Positions 24,062 to 32,608 of a stretch of DNA of 64,000 nucleotides are shown piece by piece. The notes below the pieces were generated by a model. It saw only the letters and a list, made by a program, of their open reading frames with translations, made no database searches and had not been told where the DNA came from. How positions within the stretch are numbered: the stretch's first letter is position 1; every line of letters begins with the position of its first letter. Source of the DNA: Pseudovibrio sp. Ad37. GTDB taxonomy: Bacteria > Pseudomonadota > Alphaproteobacteria > Rhizobiales > Stappiaceae. Location: positions 1-64,000 of the forward strand of contig NZ_LMCF01000048.1 of NCBI RefSeq assembly GCF_001623075.1, given 5' to 3'. The position numbers and the translations under genes were made by a program.

Positions 24062-26268
24062 GCTGCGACTTCCTTCAGTTTACCCTGAGCAGGAGATTTT
24101 TGAGTGTTTTCCGGACGACGGAGTTTTCTTTCACCAACCAGCAGCTGGAAGATGAGGATGATGGTGACCATCACGAAGATGAGAACGGAGCTGTAGGCAA
24201 TCGCCACGCCGTATTCGCCGTTCTCAACCAGACCGACCACATAGGCCGTCGCCATGTTGTATTTCGCGCTCACAAGGAAGATGACCGCAGAGATGGACGT
24301 GATCGCACGCACGAAGCTGTAGACCAGTGCCGCCTGAATGGCCGGACGCAGCAGCGGCAGGATCACTTTTTTCAATGTACGCGCGCTGTTTGCACCCAGT
24401 GTCAGGGAAGCTTCATCCAGATTCTTGTCCAGCTGAGACATCGCCGCCACGCCGCCGCGCACACCCACTGGCATGTTGCGGAACACGAAGCAGAAGATCA
24501 GGATCAGTGCGGTGCCCGTCATCTGCAGTGGTGGCAGGTTGAACGCCAGAATGTAGCTGATACCAATCACGGTGCCCGGAATTGCGAAGCTCATCATCAG
24601 GCCGAATTCAAAGGCGGATTTGCCCGGGAAGTCCTGACGAACGATGAGCCATGCGGACAGGATGCCAACCGCTGCCGTCAATGGGGCTGCGGCTAGAGCG
24701 ATCCACATTGTGGTCCAGAAGCTGTTCCACGCAACGCCGGTAAAGGCAAAGCCGTTTTCAAATGAGATGGAGAACGCGGTGATGTAGTGCGCCAGCGTGA
24801 CACTGTGGTCCAAACCCCAGACTTTCACGAAGCCACCGAACAGGATCAGGCCGTACACAGCAACGGTGAACAAGCTCCAGAGAGCAACAATGGTGCCGAC
24901 CGGGATTGCAATACGCCGTGGCAGTTTTGAGTAACGGCCACCATCACCCTTACCGGTTACAGTCGCGAAGTTCCGCTTACCAAGCCACATCCGCTGCGCA
25001 AAGAAGGCAGAGAGTGTGAAGCCGAGAAGGATCATCGCCAGAACGGCTGCACGGGATGGATCACTCTGTGCACCAACAACCGCGAAGAAGATCTCTGTTG
25101 AGAGCACGCCGCCGTTGCCACCCAGAACCATCGGGTTACCGAAGTCAGCCATGGACTCGATGAAGCCGATCAGGAAGGCGTTTGCCAGACCCGGTGCCAT
25201 CAAAGGCAGTGACACTTTGCGGAAGGTTCTCCAGCGGCCAGAACGCATGGTCTGACTTGCTTCTTCCAGCGACGGGCTGATGCCTTCAACAACGCCAACC
25301 AGCACGAGGAAGGAGATTGGTGTGAAGCTGAGCATCTGTGCAATCCAGATCCCCGGAAGACCGTAGATCCAGCGCCCCAGCTCAAGACCTGTTGCAGCTT
25401 CAATGGCCTCGGTGACAAAGCCTGTACGGCCCAGCATCAGGGTCAGAGAAAGACCAATCACGAAGGGAGGCGTGATGATTGGCAGGATGCTCAAGGTGCG
25501 CAGGCTTTTGCGGAATGGCATCTGCGTGCGGGTTACGATCAGCGCAAACGCAAGGCCAAGGAGGGTGGAGCCTGCCGCTGTTGCAATCGCGAGGAACATG
25601 GTGCGCCATGCAATGCCGCAACTTCCGCCAACCAGACAGTTCAGCTTCCAGATTTGCGGATCGGTGATGTTCCGCATGACACCTTCAGTGGTGAAGTTGC
25701 CACGGAAATCCTGAAACGCGCCAGCGAACATGGACAGAATTGGGTAAAATACAAAGGTCGCTACAAGCAGGATCAAAAGCGAGACGGCGGTGAGGACAAT
25801 CGCGTCGCCTTTGAGAGCGCCCTTTTCAGCCAGGCCAAATGAAATGAAGGTGGTGAACGTGAGTGCGAGCAACACGGCACCAGCGCCAAATGCGGGCTGA
25901 CCATCGACACGGCCAAATGTTGCTTCCAGCAGGCTCCAGTTCCAGCCACGCAGGCCAATGGAAAGGCCTTCCAGCACCATCCAGAACAAGCCAAGAGCAC
26001 CGATAATAGCAATCAGTTTGCCACGGTGGCCGGGCGCAGATTTCAGGCGCAGGTATCCGGCAGCACCAACAAGAGCAAACACGGGGAGCAGTTGCAGCTT
26101 TCCAAGGAAGAGCTGGAAAAAGCCCGGCCAATAACGCTCTTTGCTCAGTAGATCCAAGACCCATTCGCCGCCAAAAAAGCCGCTGCGAATGTGGAACCAA
26201 GGCAGTATAAACAACCCAAGGACGCCGCATATGAGTGCGAGGTCCAGCCGACGATTTTCATTTGTCAT
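24058..26268 (-). CDS. ABC transporter permease, two fused BPD domains (AfuB/FbpB-like)
   Basis: A 736-residue membrane protein. About four to six helices at the N-terminus (to about residue 190) are followed by two BPD_transp_1 domains, each with an EAA-type loop contacting the ATPase: EEASQTMRSGRWRTFRKVSLP in the first and DEASLTLGANSARTLKKVILP in the second. Fused permeases of this size are typical of the AfuABC and FbpABC class. It pairs with the ATPase downstream and the binding protein upstream. Confidence 0.9.
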   Translation of the reverse strand: MTNENRRLDLALICGVLGLFILPWFHIRSGFFGGEWVLDLLSKERYWPGFFQLFLGKLQLLPVFALVGAAGYLRLKSAPGHRGKLIAIIGALGLFWMVLEGLSIGLRGWNWSLLEATFGRVDGQPAFGAGAVLLALTFTTFISFGLAEKGALKGDAIVLTAVSLLILLVATFVFYPILSMFAGAFQDFRGNFTTEGVMRNITDPQIWKLNCLVGGSCGIAWRTMFLAIATAAGSTLLGLAFALIVTRTQMPFRKSLRTLSILPIITPPFVIGLSLTLMLGRTGFVTEAIEAATGLELGRWIYGLPGIWIAQMLSFTPISFLVLVGVVEGISPSLEEASQTMRSGRWRTFRKVSLPLMAPGLANAFLIGFIESMADFGNPMVLGGNGGVLSTEIFFAVVGAQSDPSRAAVLAMILLGFTLSAFFAQRMWLGKRNFATVTGKGDGGRYSKLPRRIAIPVGTIVALWSLFTVAVYGLILFGGFVKVWGLDHSVTLAHYITAFSISFENGFAFTGVAWNSFWTTMWIALAAAPLTAAVGILSAWLIVRQDFPGKSAFEFGLMMSFAIPGTVIGISYILAFNLPPLQMTGTALILIFCFVFRNMPVGVRGGVAAMSQLDKNLDEASLTLGANSARTLKKVILPLLRPAIQAALVYSFVRAITSISAVIFLVSAKYNMATAYVVGLVENGEYGVAIAYSSVLIFVMVTIILIFQLLVGERKLRRPENTQKSPAQGKLKEVAA

Positions 26269-26326
26269 TTGGAAAAACCAGATTTTTTGGGGAAACGGGG
26301 CGAGCGTTAACTCGCCCCGATCTCAA

Positions 26327-27352
26327 TCAGTTTGCAGCAGCGCCAACTTCCATGTCCCAGCGTGCCAGCAGGTTTCTGCGGCGGTCACTGCTTCCGTATT
26401 CTGCGAAATCGTAGTCGATGAGACGTACGTTCTCGAGCTTAGGAGCAGCTTCTGGCTGGGTAGAACCCTTGTTGGATGGAATCTGGTAGGAACCAGTTTC
26501 CGCCATCAGGTTCTGTGCTTCTGGGGTTAGCACCCAATCGTAGAACACTTTTGCAGTGTCTGGGTTTGGCGCACCGTCAATGAGAGACATTGAACCGATT
26601 TCGTAACCGGTGCCTTCACATGGAGCGACAACCTCAATTGGGAAGCCTGCTTCAGCCTGTTTCACTGCATCGTGCATAAACACGATACCGAGACCTGCTT
26701 CACCGCGGGCCGCTGCCTTAACAGGAGCGGAACCGGACTTGGTGTACTGCGATACGTTCTTGCCCATAGCCAACAGGTATTCGAAGGCTTCTTCTTCACC
26801 CATCAACTGAACGAGAGTAGCAAGTGCGGTGTATGCGGTGCCTGAAGAGTTTGGATCTGCAATAGAGATTTCGCCCTTCAACGCAGGATTCAGCAGGTCA
26901 GACCAGCATTTAGGGCCTTCGATGCCCTTTTCCGCGAGGATCTCTTTGTTGTAGCCCCAGCCTAGTGCGCCAGAATACACGCCTACTGTGCGGTAGCCGG
27001 AAGTTTCAGCCTGAGCAACAGCCCATGGCAGAAGTTCTTCCAGCATTGGCGATTTGTAAGCGACAGAGAGCTGATCGTTTGCTGCCTGCAGATGCGGATC
27101 TCCGGTTCCACCCCACCATACGTCCGTCTGCGGGTTGCGAGCTTCTGCACGGATCTTTGCATAAGCTTCGCCTGAAGAAAGACGGATCATGCTGACGTCA
27201 GCACCCGACTTTTCTTCAAACTTTGCTGCGAGCTTTTCGCACAGAGCGTTGTCAGCGGAGCAGATGACATTGAGTTCATCTGCAGACGCTGCGCTTGCAC
27301 CAGCACCCACAATGAGGGTTGCACCCAACAAAGCTGTCTTAATGGATTTCAT
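26327..27352 (-). CDS. ABC transporter solute-binding protein (AfuA-like)
   Basis: A 341-residue exported protein: a signal peptide of about 24 residues (cut near ASAASA) and a periplasmic-binding type 2 fold. The motif VWWGGTGDPH is typical of the AfuA-like branch, whose characterised members bind hexose phosphates, and the C-terminal region lacks the adjacent tyrosine pair expected of ferric-binding FbpA proteins (family knowledge; not aligned). ATG 27352 has GGGAGGAG eight bases upstream. It leads the operon, directly under a near-consensus promoter and a LacI-type operator. The phosphatase gene at the operon end supports a phosphorylated substrate. Confidence 0.85.
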   Translation of the reverse strand: MKSIKTALLGATLIVGAGASAASADELNVICSADNALCEKLAAKFEEKSGADVSMIRLSSGEAYAKIRAEARNPQTDVWWGGTGDPHLQAANDQLSVAYKSPMLEELLPWAVAQAETSGYRTVGVYSGALGWGYNKEILAEKGIEGPKCWSDLLNPALKGEISIADPNSSGTAYTALATLVQLMGEEEAFEYLLAMGKNVSQYTKSGSAPVKAAARGEAGLGIVFMHDAVKQAEAGFPIEVVAPCEGTGYEIGSMSLIDGAPNPDTAKVFYDWVLTPEAQNLMAETGSYQIPSNKGSTQPEAAPKLENVRLIDYDFAEYGSSDRRRNLLARWDMEVGAAAN

Positions 27353-27375
27353 GTTTACTCCTCCCAAACACGTTG

Positions 27376-27389
27376 TGTACACGTGTACA
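27376..27389. promoter_or_regulatory. LacI-type operator O1
   Basis: A perfect 14-bp palindrome TGTACACGTGTACA with the central CG typical of LacI-family operators. It lies directly downstream of the -10 of the binding-protein promoter and 24 bases before that gene's ATG, where a bound repressor would block transcription. Confidence 0.85.
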
Positions 27390-27390
27390 T

Positions 27391-27421
27391 AATATAGTCG
27401 GCTAAATTTTTGCAATGTCAA
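27391..27421 (-). promoter_or_regulatory. Sigma70-type promoter of the AfuABC-like operon
   Basis: On the minus strand a perfect -35 TTGACA (27416-27421) and a -10 TATATT (27391-27396) or CTATAT one base earlier, spaced 19 or 18 bases apart, directly upstream of operator O1. Confidence 0.7.
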
Positions 27422-27473
27422 CTTTATTCCAAGAAAGACTAATTTATTTTCTGGATATTTCCTGATATGCAGA

Positions 27474-27487
27474 TGCAAACGTGTACA
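27474..27487. promoter_or_regulatory. LacI-type operator O2
   Basis: TGCAAACGTGTACA matches O1 at 12 of 14 positions with the same central CG. It lies 98 bp from O1 (centre to centre, about nine helical turns) and just upstream of the regulator's own start, so it may allow looping and autorepression. Confidence 0.7.
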
Positions 27488-27504
27488 ATAATCAGCGAAA
27501 TTTG

Positions 27505-28533
27505 ATGTCGGAAAAAGTGTCTTCAAGAAAGCAACAGGTCAGGGCTGAGGACGTCGCGCGCCACGCTGGCGTGTCCCGTGTTTCTGTCTCCAGAACCTTT
27601 ACTCCGGGGGCCAGTGTTTCTGACGCGACGCGCGCTAAAGTATTGAAATCCGCAGAAATACTAGGGTACCGCGTCAACCGCCTCGCGAGCAGTCTCAACC
27701 GCTCTGAAAGTGGTATCGTGGCGCTTGTCGCTGCTGAGATTGATACGCCGCACCGCGCTGCGATGATCGCTGAACTCTCCGAAAGGCTACAGGCTGCTGG
27801 TAAGGTAACAATGCTTATCAACACCAGTGGATATGAGGAGCGTGTGAAGGATGCACTGCTGCAGGCCATCAGTTTTCGCACAGAAGCCGCGATTATTTTG
27901 TCCGGTGCGCCCGATCCTTCCTTAGCCGACACATGTTTTAGCAATGGCATGAAGCTGGTTTTGATCAATCGTGAGGAAGATTTCCCGGGTTCTCTACAGA
28001 TTGGGCCGGATAACCGGGCTGCTGGCAAGACCGCGCTAAAGGCTCTTTTGCGTGCAGGATGTAAGCGAATCGCCCTTGCAAACTCTGCAAATGCGACCTG
28101 GAGCATTGTGGAACGACAGAAGGGTTTCCTTGCCGCTGCTGAAGAAGCCGGAGTTGATGTTCTGTGTGAGGTGGATGGTTTCACATCCTATCAGGCAGGT
28201 TTGGAGCTGGGAACGGCACTGCTTGATCGTGAAGACCGTCCGGATGGCATCTTCTGTACCACAGACCTGATTGCGTGCGGTGTCATTGATGCTGCGCGTC
28301 AACGATTTGGCTTGCGCACACCAGATGATCTTTCAGTGATTGGGTTTGACAATATCCAACAGGCAGAATGGGAAGGGTATGACCTGACCACCTTTGCGCA
28401 GCCAACGGATCAGATCATCGACAAGTGCCTTGAATGGTGCACCACGGAGCAACCGTCCAGTGAAACGGTGAAGCTGCCCGCCAAGTTTGTGTGGCGCAAC
28501 AGCGTGCAAAAAGCACGTGTGCCGATGAAGTAG
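27505..28533 (+). CDS. LacI-family transcriptional regulator
   Basis: A 342-residue repressor. The N-terminal helix-turn-helix (VRAEDVARHAGVSRVSVSR, about residues 12-31) and hinge helix (RLASSLNRSESGIVALV) precede a periplasmic-binding type 1 sensor domain (about 65-335, with IGFDN near the end). ATG 27505 is preferred because the longer GTG start at 27481 would lie inside operator O2; the ribosome binding site is weak. Divergent from the AfuABC-like operon, whose promoter carries a perfect operator. The inducer is presumably the transported sugar or its phosphate. Confidence 0.9.
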   Translation: MSEKVSSRKQQVRAEDVARHAGVSRVSVSRTFTPGASVSDATRAKVLKSAEILGYRVNRLASSLNRSESGIVALVAAEIDTPHRAAMIAELSERLQAAGKVTMLINTSGYEERVKDALLQAISFRTEAAIILSGAPDPSLADTCFSNGMKLVLINREEDFPGSLQIGPDNRAAGKTALKALLRAGCKRIALANSANATWSIVERQKGFLAAAEEAGVDVLCEVDGFTSYQAGLELGTALLDREDRPDGIFCTTDLIACGVIDAARQRFGLRTPDDLSVIGFDNIQQAEWEGYDLTTFAQPTDQIIDKCLEWCTTEQPSSETVKLPAKFVWRNSVQKARVPMK

Positions 28534-28540
28534 CAAAGTA

Positions 28541-29554
28541 TCAGGCTTGAGGAACGAGCCTGACCTGCTCATAGGCCTCATAAAACTCTGCAAACATCTC
28601 CTGAATGCCTCGTATGGGAACACCAAGGCTGTCGCGCTTGCTGAAGTCAAAGCGCGTTGACGGTTCCGGATCTCTGCCAAGTGGGGCAGGCAGCGCCTCC
28701 AGCGGCACGTACTCGGCAATTTCCTGATAAATCCGACGCCAACTCCAACTGCCGCTCACAGCAAAATATCGTCCGGAGGCCTCTGCCTGTTCCAATGCAG
28801 CCAATGACATCTTTGCAAGATCCTGCGGGGAGGTGAGGGACATGGATCCGGCTGGAACTGTGCTGTGCCAGCCTGTTTTGCCGTGCCGCAGTTTTGCAAG
28901 AAAGCTGAGGACATGACCTTTCAAATGCGACTGCAGGAGGGGCGCGCCCACCATCATACTTGGCAAGAAAGTGCAAAGCTTCATGCCATGTTGCTCGGAG
29001 AATTCCTCTGCCACTGCTTCCATTCGTGTCTTCTGTGCCTGCGCATATTTCTTTTGCTGAATCTGTATTTCGGCATCTGAAATGTCCTTGTTCTCCTGCT
29101 TTTCAAAGGAGGGTGTGGTTGGTTCTGCGGAGGCTGTGCTGGAACAGAGCACTGCTGTTTTAACGCCTTGCCGATGTGCTGCTTTCAGGATGTTCAGACA
29201 AGCTTGTTCTGCAGGTTGGATGATCTCTTTCAAGCCGCGCTCACGATCCAGCTCCGCAGCGGGCGTCCCGTCTACACCGTGTTTGATTGTTGGAATGCAG
29301 GCGATGAACACAGCCTTCGCTTGTGTCATCGGCGCATCGAACCTTTCAGAGTTGGATGTATCTGCTGAAAACAGGTGCAGCCGTTCTGCTGCGCCGGGCA
29401 AACGCATCAGGCCACTAACTTTATCAAGCTGGGAAATGTCGCGCATGGTGCCGTTGACGCGATAGCCGCGGGCGAGGGCTTCTTTGACCATGTAAGCCCC
29501 TGCCAGCCCGCTGGCTCCTGCAACGCAAATGGTTTTGATTTCAGTACCCCTCAT
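28541..29554 (-). CDS. NAD(P)-dependent epimerase/reductase (extended SDR, NmrA-like)
   Basis: A 337-residue enzyme with the N-terminal nucleotide-binding motif VAGASGLAGAYMVKEAL (GxxGxxG, about residues 9-25). The extended-SDR Tyr-Lys pair appears in modified form (KKYAQAQKTRMEAVAEE), and the usual substrate-domain PSMMVG segment follows. Dihydroflavonol-reductase-like proteins are the nearest relatives I can name; substrate unknown. ATG 29554 has GGAGGG seven bases upstream. It is divergent from tdaF across 326 bp carrying repeated LysR-type boxes, so it is a candidate member of the TDA regulon. Converges with the LacI gene. Confidence 0.8.
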   Translation of the reverse strand: MRGTEIKTICVAGASGLAGAYMVKEALARGYRVNGTMRDISQLDKVSGLMRLPGAAERLHLFSADTSNSERFDAPMTQAKAVFIACIPTIKHGVDGTPAAELDRERGLKEIIQPAEQACLNILKAAHRQGVKTAVLCSSTASAEPTTPSFEKQENKDISDAEIQIQQKKYAQAQKTRMEAVAEEFSEQHGMKLCTFLPSMMVGAPLLQSHLKGHVLSFLAKLRHGKTGWHSTVPAGSMSLTSPQDLAKMSLAALEQAEASGRYFAVSGSWSWRRIYQEIAEYVPLEALPAPLGRDPEPSTRFDFSKRDSLGVPIRGIQEMFAEFYEAYEQVRLVPQA

Positions 29555-29636
29555 CAATCCCTCCAGTTCCAGCAGCCTGATGGCTCATCTGAATGGAACC
29601 ATGCCAGCAGTACATTCTCATTGCACATCGGAAATT

Positions 29637-29687
29637 CTGAGGCATACCCTCAGTAAATCTGAGAGGTCGTCCTCAGCAAACCTGAGG
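29637..29687. promoter_or_regulatory. Cluster of LysR-type boxes between epimerase gene and tdaF
   Basis: Five half-sites in alternating orientation: CTGAGG (29637), CCTCAG (29648), CTGAGA (29659), CCTCAG (29671) and CTGAGG (29682). Each neighbouring pair is 11-12 bp apart. CCTCAG-N5-CTGAGG is a T-N11-A palindrome, the classic LysR binding form. Related boxes occur at 34141-34201 and 44295-44321. TdaA, the LysR activator encoded at 45.3 kb, is the natural binder (inference). Confidence 0.7.
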
Positions 29688-29880
29688 AGAGCATTTCAAA
29701 GAAACAATTGGAATGTGGGGCATGATTTGAGGTCATCTGACCACCAGAAAAAGACACCGCGCGATGAGCGGGCCAAGGTGCAGTCAACAACCTCCCCTAG
29801 GGTTCCGTCGCTCATCCAAAGGCGCCAATCGCGCGGCACCTCCATCATCTTGAAATGGATTTTACAGAGAGGATTTTTCC

Positions 29881-30480
29881 ATGGTCACCAATGACACTCC
29901 CGACAAAGCCCGCATTCTGATTGGGGCGAGCGCATCTCTGGATGCGACTCTGCTGCCCAACTATCTGCGCGAGATCAAGAATTCGATTGATTGCACTCTC
30001 ACCGCCATGTTCACACCCAATGCCATCAACTTTGTGAACATGGACAGCATCGCGCTGTTCGTGGACCGGGTGATCTGCGGAGATGATCCGAAGGACTGGT
30101 CTACCGACAAACCGGGACGTATCGCAGCCGAGCACGATATTCTCGCCGTGATGCCAGCAACGGCCAATACGCTGTCTGGTGTTGCCAATGGATCTTCACT
30201 CAACCGACTGACCACCGTCATTCTGGCAGCTGAGTTTCCGGTGCTCTTCTTTCCGGTGATGGGCGGACCCATGTGGAAGAAAGCCTCCGTCAGACGCAAT
30301 GTGGCGCAGATCCGCGAGGATGGTTACGAGGTGTGTGATCCGGTGTGGCGTGAGAATTTTGACCCGCATATGGGCAAGATCCACGGTCACCAGTCCTTGC
30401 CAGACCCTGAGGTTGTGGTGGAGCAGATCAAGAAACATCTGCCTCAATATCAGGTTCGCAGAGAGCTTGAGCTGAGCTAA
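29881..30480 (+). CDS. tdaF: TdaF, flavoprotein of TDA biosynthesis (PPC-decarboxylase-like)
   Basis: A 199-residue member of the HFCD family of FMN-dependent cysteine decarboxylases, related to phosphopantothenoylcysteine decarboxylase (Dfp/CoaC). Visible features: IGASASL near residues 12-18 (FMN phosphate loop), VMPATANTLSGVANG (the conserved PA-x-AN-T motif) and FFPVMGGPMW (the PxMN-like substrate clamp, here with Gly-Gly). TdaF is one of the six genes first defined as needed for tropodithietic acid, with a proposed role in handling the sulfur. AGAGGA precedes ATG 29881. It is separated from tdaA-E by about 9 kb, as tdaF is also apart from tdaA-E in Phaeobacter, and has LysR boxes upstream. 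Confidence 0.85.
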   Translation: MVTNDTPDKARILIGASASLDATLLPNYLREIKNSIDCTLTAMFTPNAINFVNMDSIALFVDRVICGDDPKDWSTDKPGRIAAEHDILAVMPATANTLSGVANGSSLNRLTTVILAAEFPVLFFPVMGGPMWKKASVRRNVAQIREDGYEVCDPVWRENFDPHMGKIHGHQSLPDPEVVVEQIKKHLPQYQVRRELELS

Positions 30481-30505
30481 TTTAAGCAGCTTTCCCGACC
30501 GACAA

Positions 30506-30537
30506 AAAGCCCGCCGCTCAGATGAACGGCGGGCTTT
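30506..30537. terminator. Bidirectional terminator after tdaF
   Basis: AAAGCCCGCCG/CGGCGGGCTTT, an 11-bp perfect stem with A- and T-rich flanks, between convergent tdaF and the DUF2938 gene. Confidence 0.88.
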
Positions 30538-30555
30538 CTCGTGATCCTGAAACAA

Positions 30556-31086
30556 TCAGGATGCGGAGGAAACCGGTGCTTCAATTGGTTTGAAGATCTT
30601 GGTCTGAACCCAAAGCGCGACATACATGCCCAGGCCAAATGAGAAGTGCGTCATCAGGCTTTTCAGACGTGCGAAGTCCGGGTTTGGCCTGTTGGAGGCC
30701 ATAACGCCAGCGCCAAGAGATGGCTGCATGACGAAGAATGGGAACACGATCATCACAACACCAAACAAGATCGCAAGGATCAGGGATGGTTTTTGCAACT
30801 GACGGTTTCCAAAAATCATGACGAAGGCTGCAACGAAGATGATTCCGACCAGATAATGCACCGTCCAGCCAATGGATGCTTCTCCTGCGATAGGTGCAGC
30901 GCGGCGGATGCTTTCGTGCGTGAATTGTCCGTCCAGCATGTGCCCCAGCCAGCGGCCAACCACTGAAAAGTTGCTCTGCGGAATGCCAAAGAGGCTATCT
31001 GCTGCGATGGCCCAGATATCCATGAAGAGCGTTGCGCCAATGCCAACAAAGAGAATGCGGAGTGCTAAACCAGTTCGATTTTCCAT
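30556..31086 (-). CDS. DUF2938 family membrane protein
   Basis: A 176-residue integral membrane protein with four hydrophobic segments and the DUF2938 pattern (ATLFMDIWAIAADSLFG near the N-terminus, VGRWLGHM, a central WTVHYLVGIIFV helix, and MQPSLGAG before a loop). Function of the family is unknown. It converges with tdaF and follows the haloperoxidase-like gene on the same strand, but a strong terminator at 31161-31200 separates the two, so it is probably transcribed alone. Whether it belongs to the TDA locus functionally is open. Confidence 0.85.
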   Translation of the reverse strand: MENRTGLALRILFVGIGATLFMDIWAIAADSLFGIPQSNFSVVGRWLGHMLDGQFTHESIRRAAPIAGEASIGWTVHYLVGIIFVAAFVMIFGNRQLQKPSLILAILFGVVMIVFPFFVMQPSLGAGVMASNRPNPDFARLKSLMTHFSFGLGMYVALWVQTKIFKPIEAPVSSAS

Positions 31087-31160
31087 AGTACCTGTTCCTT
31101 TAGACCTGCGGGTGCTTTGCCGGAAGTGGCGCTTGCAAGTGCTCCCTTTTCTGGGGTGAT

Positions 31161-31200
31161 AAAAAAAAGCAGGCCGCGAGGGGATTGGAGTGCGGCCTGC
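31161..31200 (-). terminator. Terminator of the haloperoxidase-like gene
   Basis: A perfect 9-bp stem GCAGGCCGC/GCGGCCTGC, followed on the minus strand by eight T residues, 30 bases after the stop codon. Confidence 0.92.
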
Positions 31201-31229
31201 AAGTGCAAGCTAAGTCAGGAGGAGCTGAC

Positions 31230-32495
31230 CTAGCGGCTGCCTGCACATTTCTTGATGTCGCTGATTTGCTTCAGAGGCTGCAAAGAGGTCTCTGCAACGT
31301 AAGAGCCAATCTGGTAGCCCAACATGTCGCCAACAGCGTTGGAACGGCGGTAGTGAACGCCGCCGAGAACGCGGGATTCTGACTCTTCCTCAGCAAATTG
31401 CTGGAAGCTGACATAGTCTTTGGAAAGACCGCCCTTGCCGTTGAAGGTGAAGGTCATTTTGCCGTCGCCGAAGACGGCTTCCATGACTTCCTGAGCCGCG
31501 CTACCGCTGGTGCAATGCTGACATGGATATTCAGGATGCATTGGCGCAGGCACCAGAGAGCTCCACTCCAAATCGGCCTTAAGAGTTGGGTGCTTATAGG
31601 TCTTGCCCAGAGCTTCCATTGCGGTTTGCGGACGCCACAACGCGTACTCATACTTTGCGTTGAAACCAGCAACCAGTGTGTCCGTCAGTGCAAGGTTGAG
31701 AAGCGCCAGTGTGCGGGCTTCTTCCAGCATGGACAGGTCACAGGACGCGCTGCTTTTGCGGGCGATCTGGTTCCAGGCACCGGAGCCGGAGCCAGCATGA
31801 AGCTTGGCGATGAAGACGTTGGCCTCATTAGTCTGTGTTTCCTTGCCGCCCAACTTTACGACTTCACTCAGACCACGCTGATACTGCATGCTCTCTAGAG
31901 CCGGAGGTGGCGGCACACGGAAATGCGTTGCAGAGGACAGAACAAATGGCTTCATCTCACGAATTTTCGGTGCAACCATCTGGCGTTTAGACGTTAGCTG
32001 ATACACACCCGCTTCTGCTGGACCCGGCGTGTAATCTGTCGAAAAGTTTGCGTTGTCTGATGCGCGCGCTGCCAGAATTTGCTCCGCAACAGCTTGGCCC
32101 AGAGCAATGCCGGACTGAGGGCTCTTCAGGCTTGCAAGGCGCTCCTTTGCTGCAATTTCCAACTCCGCTTTACGCTCTGGCATAAGGGTCGACAGAACAT
32201 GCAGGGCGGCCTGAGTGACGGCTGCTTGCGCAGATGCATCCGGATTGGTTGAGCCAGTGTAAGCGTAAGGAGCGTAGGTGCCCTCGACTGCGTTTGCGGC
32301 ATCGAACATTGCAGTATGCAAAATTGTCAGGGCGCGCTGGCGTTTGGCACCTGGCCACTTTTCAGCGTTGAAAAGGCCCATAGCGGTGCCTTGCCAGTCA
32401 GCAGCCAATTCTGCTTTGGCGGCTCCACCAGTAATCACAAGCGCCAGAGCGCCGCTGTAAGCAATTGTCTTCAACCAAGTAAATCGGGTCGTCAT
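31230..32495 (-). CDS. Vanadium-dependent haloperoxidase-family exported protein (PAP2 fold)
   Basis: A 421-residue protein. A signal peptide of about 28 residues (hydrophobic ALALVITGG, cut near AAKA) precedes a PAP2/haloperoxidase-type helical domain. Anion-pocket motifs in order: KYEYALWRP (Lys and Arg), PEYPCQHCTSG (His327) and SRVLGGVHYRR (Arg and catalytic His). Most relatives read PSGH where this protein has Cys325-Gln326-His327. It could be a haloperoxidase or a non-specific acid phosphatase-like enzyme in the periplasm. ATG 32495 has GAGG nine bases upstream. It lies within the TDA locus, downstream of the SLC13 gene on the same strand. Confidence 0.8.
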   Translation of the reverse strand: MTTRFTWLKTIAYSGALALVITGGAAKAELAADWQGTAMGLFNAEKWPGAKRQRALTILHTAMFDAANAVEGTYAPYAYTGSTNPDASAQAAVTQAALHVLSTLMPERKAELEIAAKERLASLKSPQSGIALGQAVAEQILAARASDNANFSTDYTPGPAEAGVYQLTSKRQMVAPKIREMKPFVLSSATHFRVPPPPALESMQYQRGLSEVVKLGGKETQTNEANVFIAKLHAGSGSGAWNQIARKSSASCDLSMLEEARTLALLNLALTDTLVAGFNAKYEYALWRPQTAMEALGKTYKHPTLKADLEWSSLVPAPMHPEYPCQHCTSGSAAQEVMEAVFGDGKMTFTFNGKGGLSKDYVSFQQFAEEESESRVLGGVHYRRSNAVGDMLGYQIGSYVAETSLQPLKQISDIKKCAGSR

Positions 32496-32608
32496 ACTAA
32501 AACCTCGCAATTTGAAAACGGTTATAGCTAGGAATGGAAATTCGCTTTGCACAAATCGAAAGAATGGAAGGCGGGCCTCAGAATTTGTGTGGGCCCGTCT
32601 GAAGATGC

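Noticed and set aside
22182-27352. Ferric iron transporter
   Set aside because: LacI regulator and phosphatase partner do not fit iron uptake; no Fur-type site was noticed. Not excluded experimentally.
29637-29687. Short repeats resembling a CRISPR-like array
   Set aside because: Units are six-base half-sites in alternating orientation without spacers of CRISPR size; read better as regulator sites.
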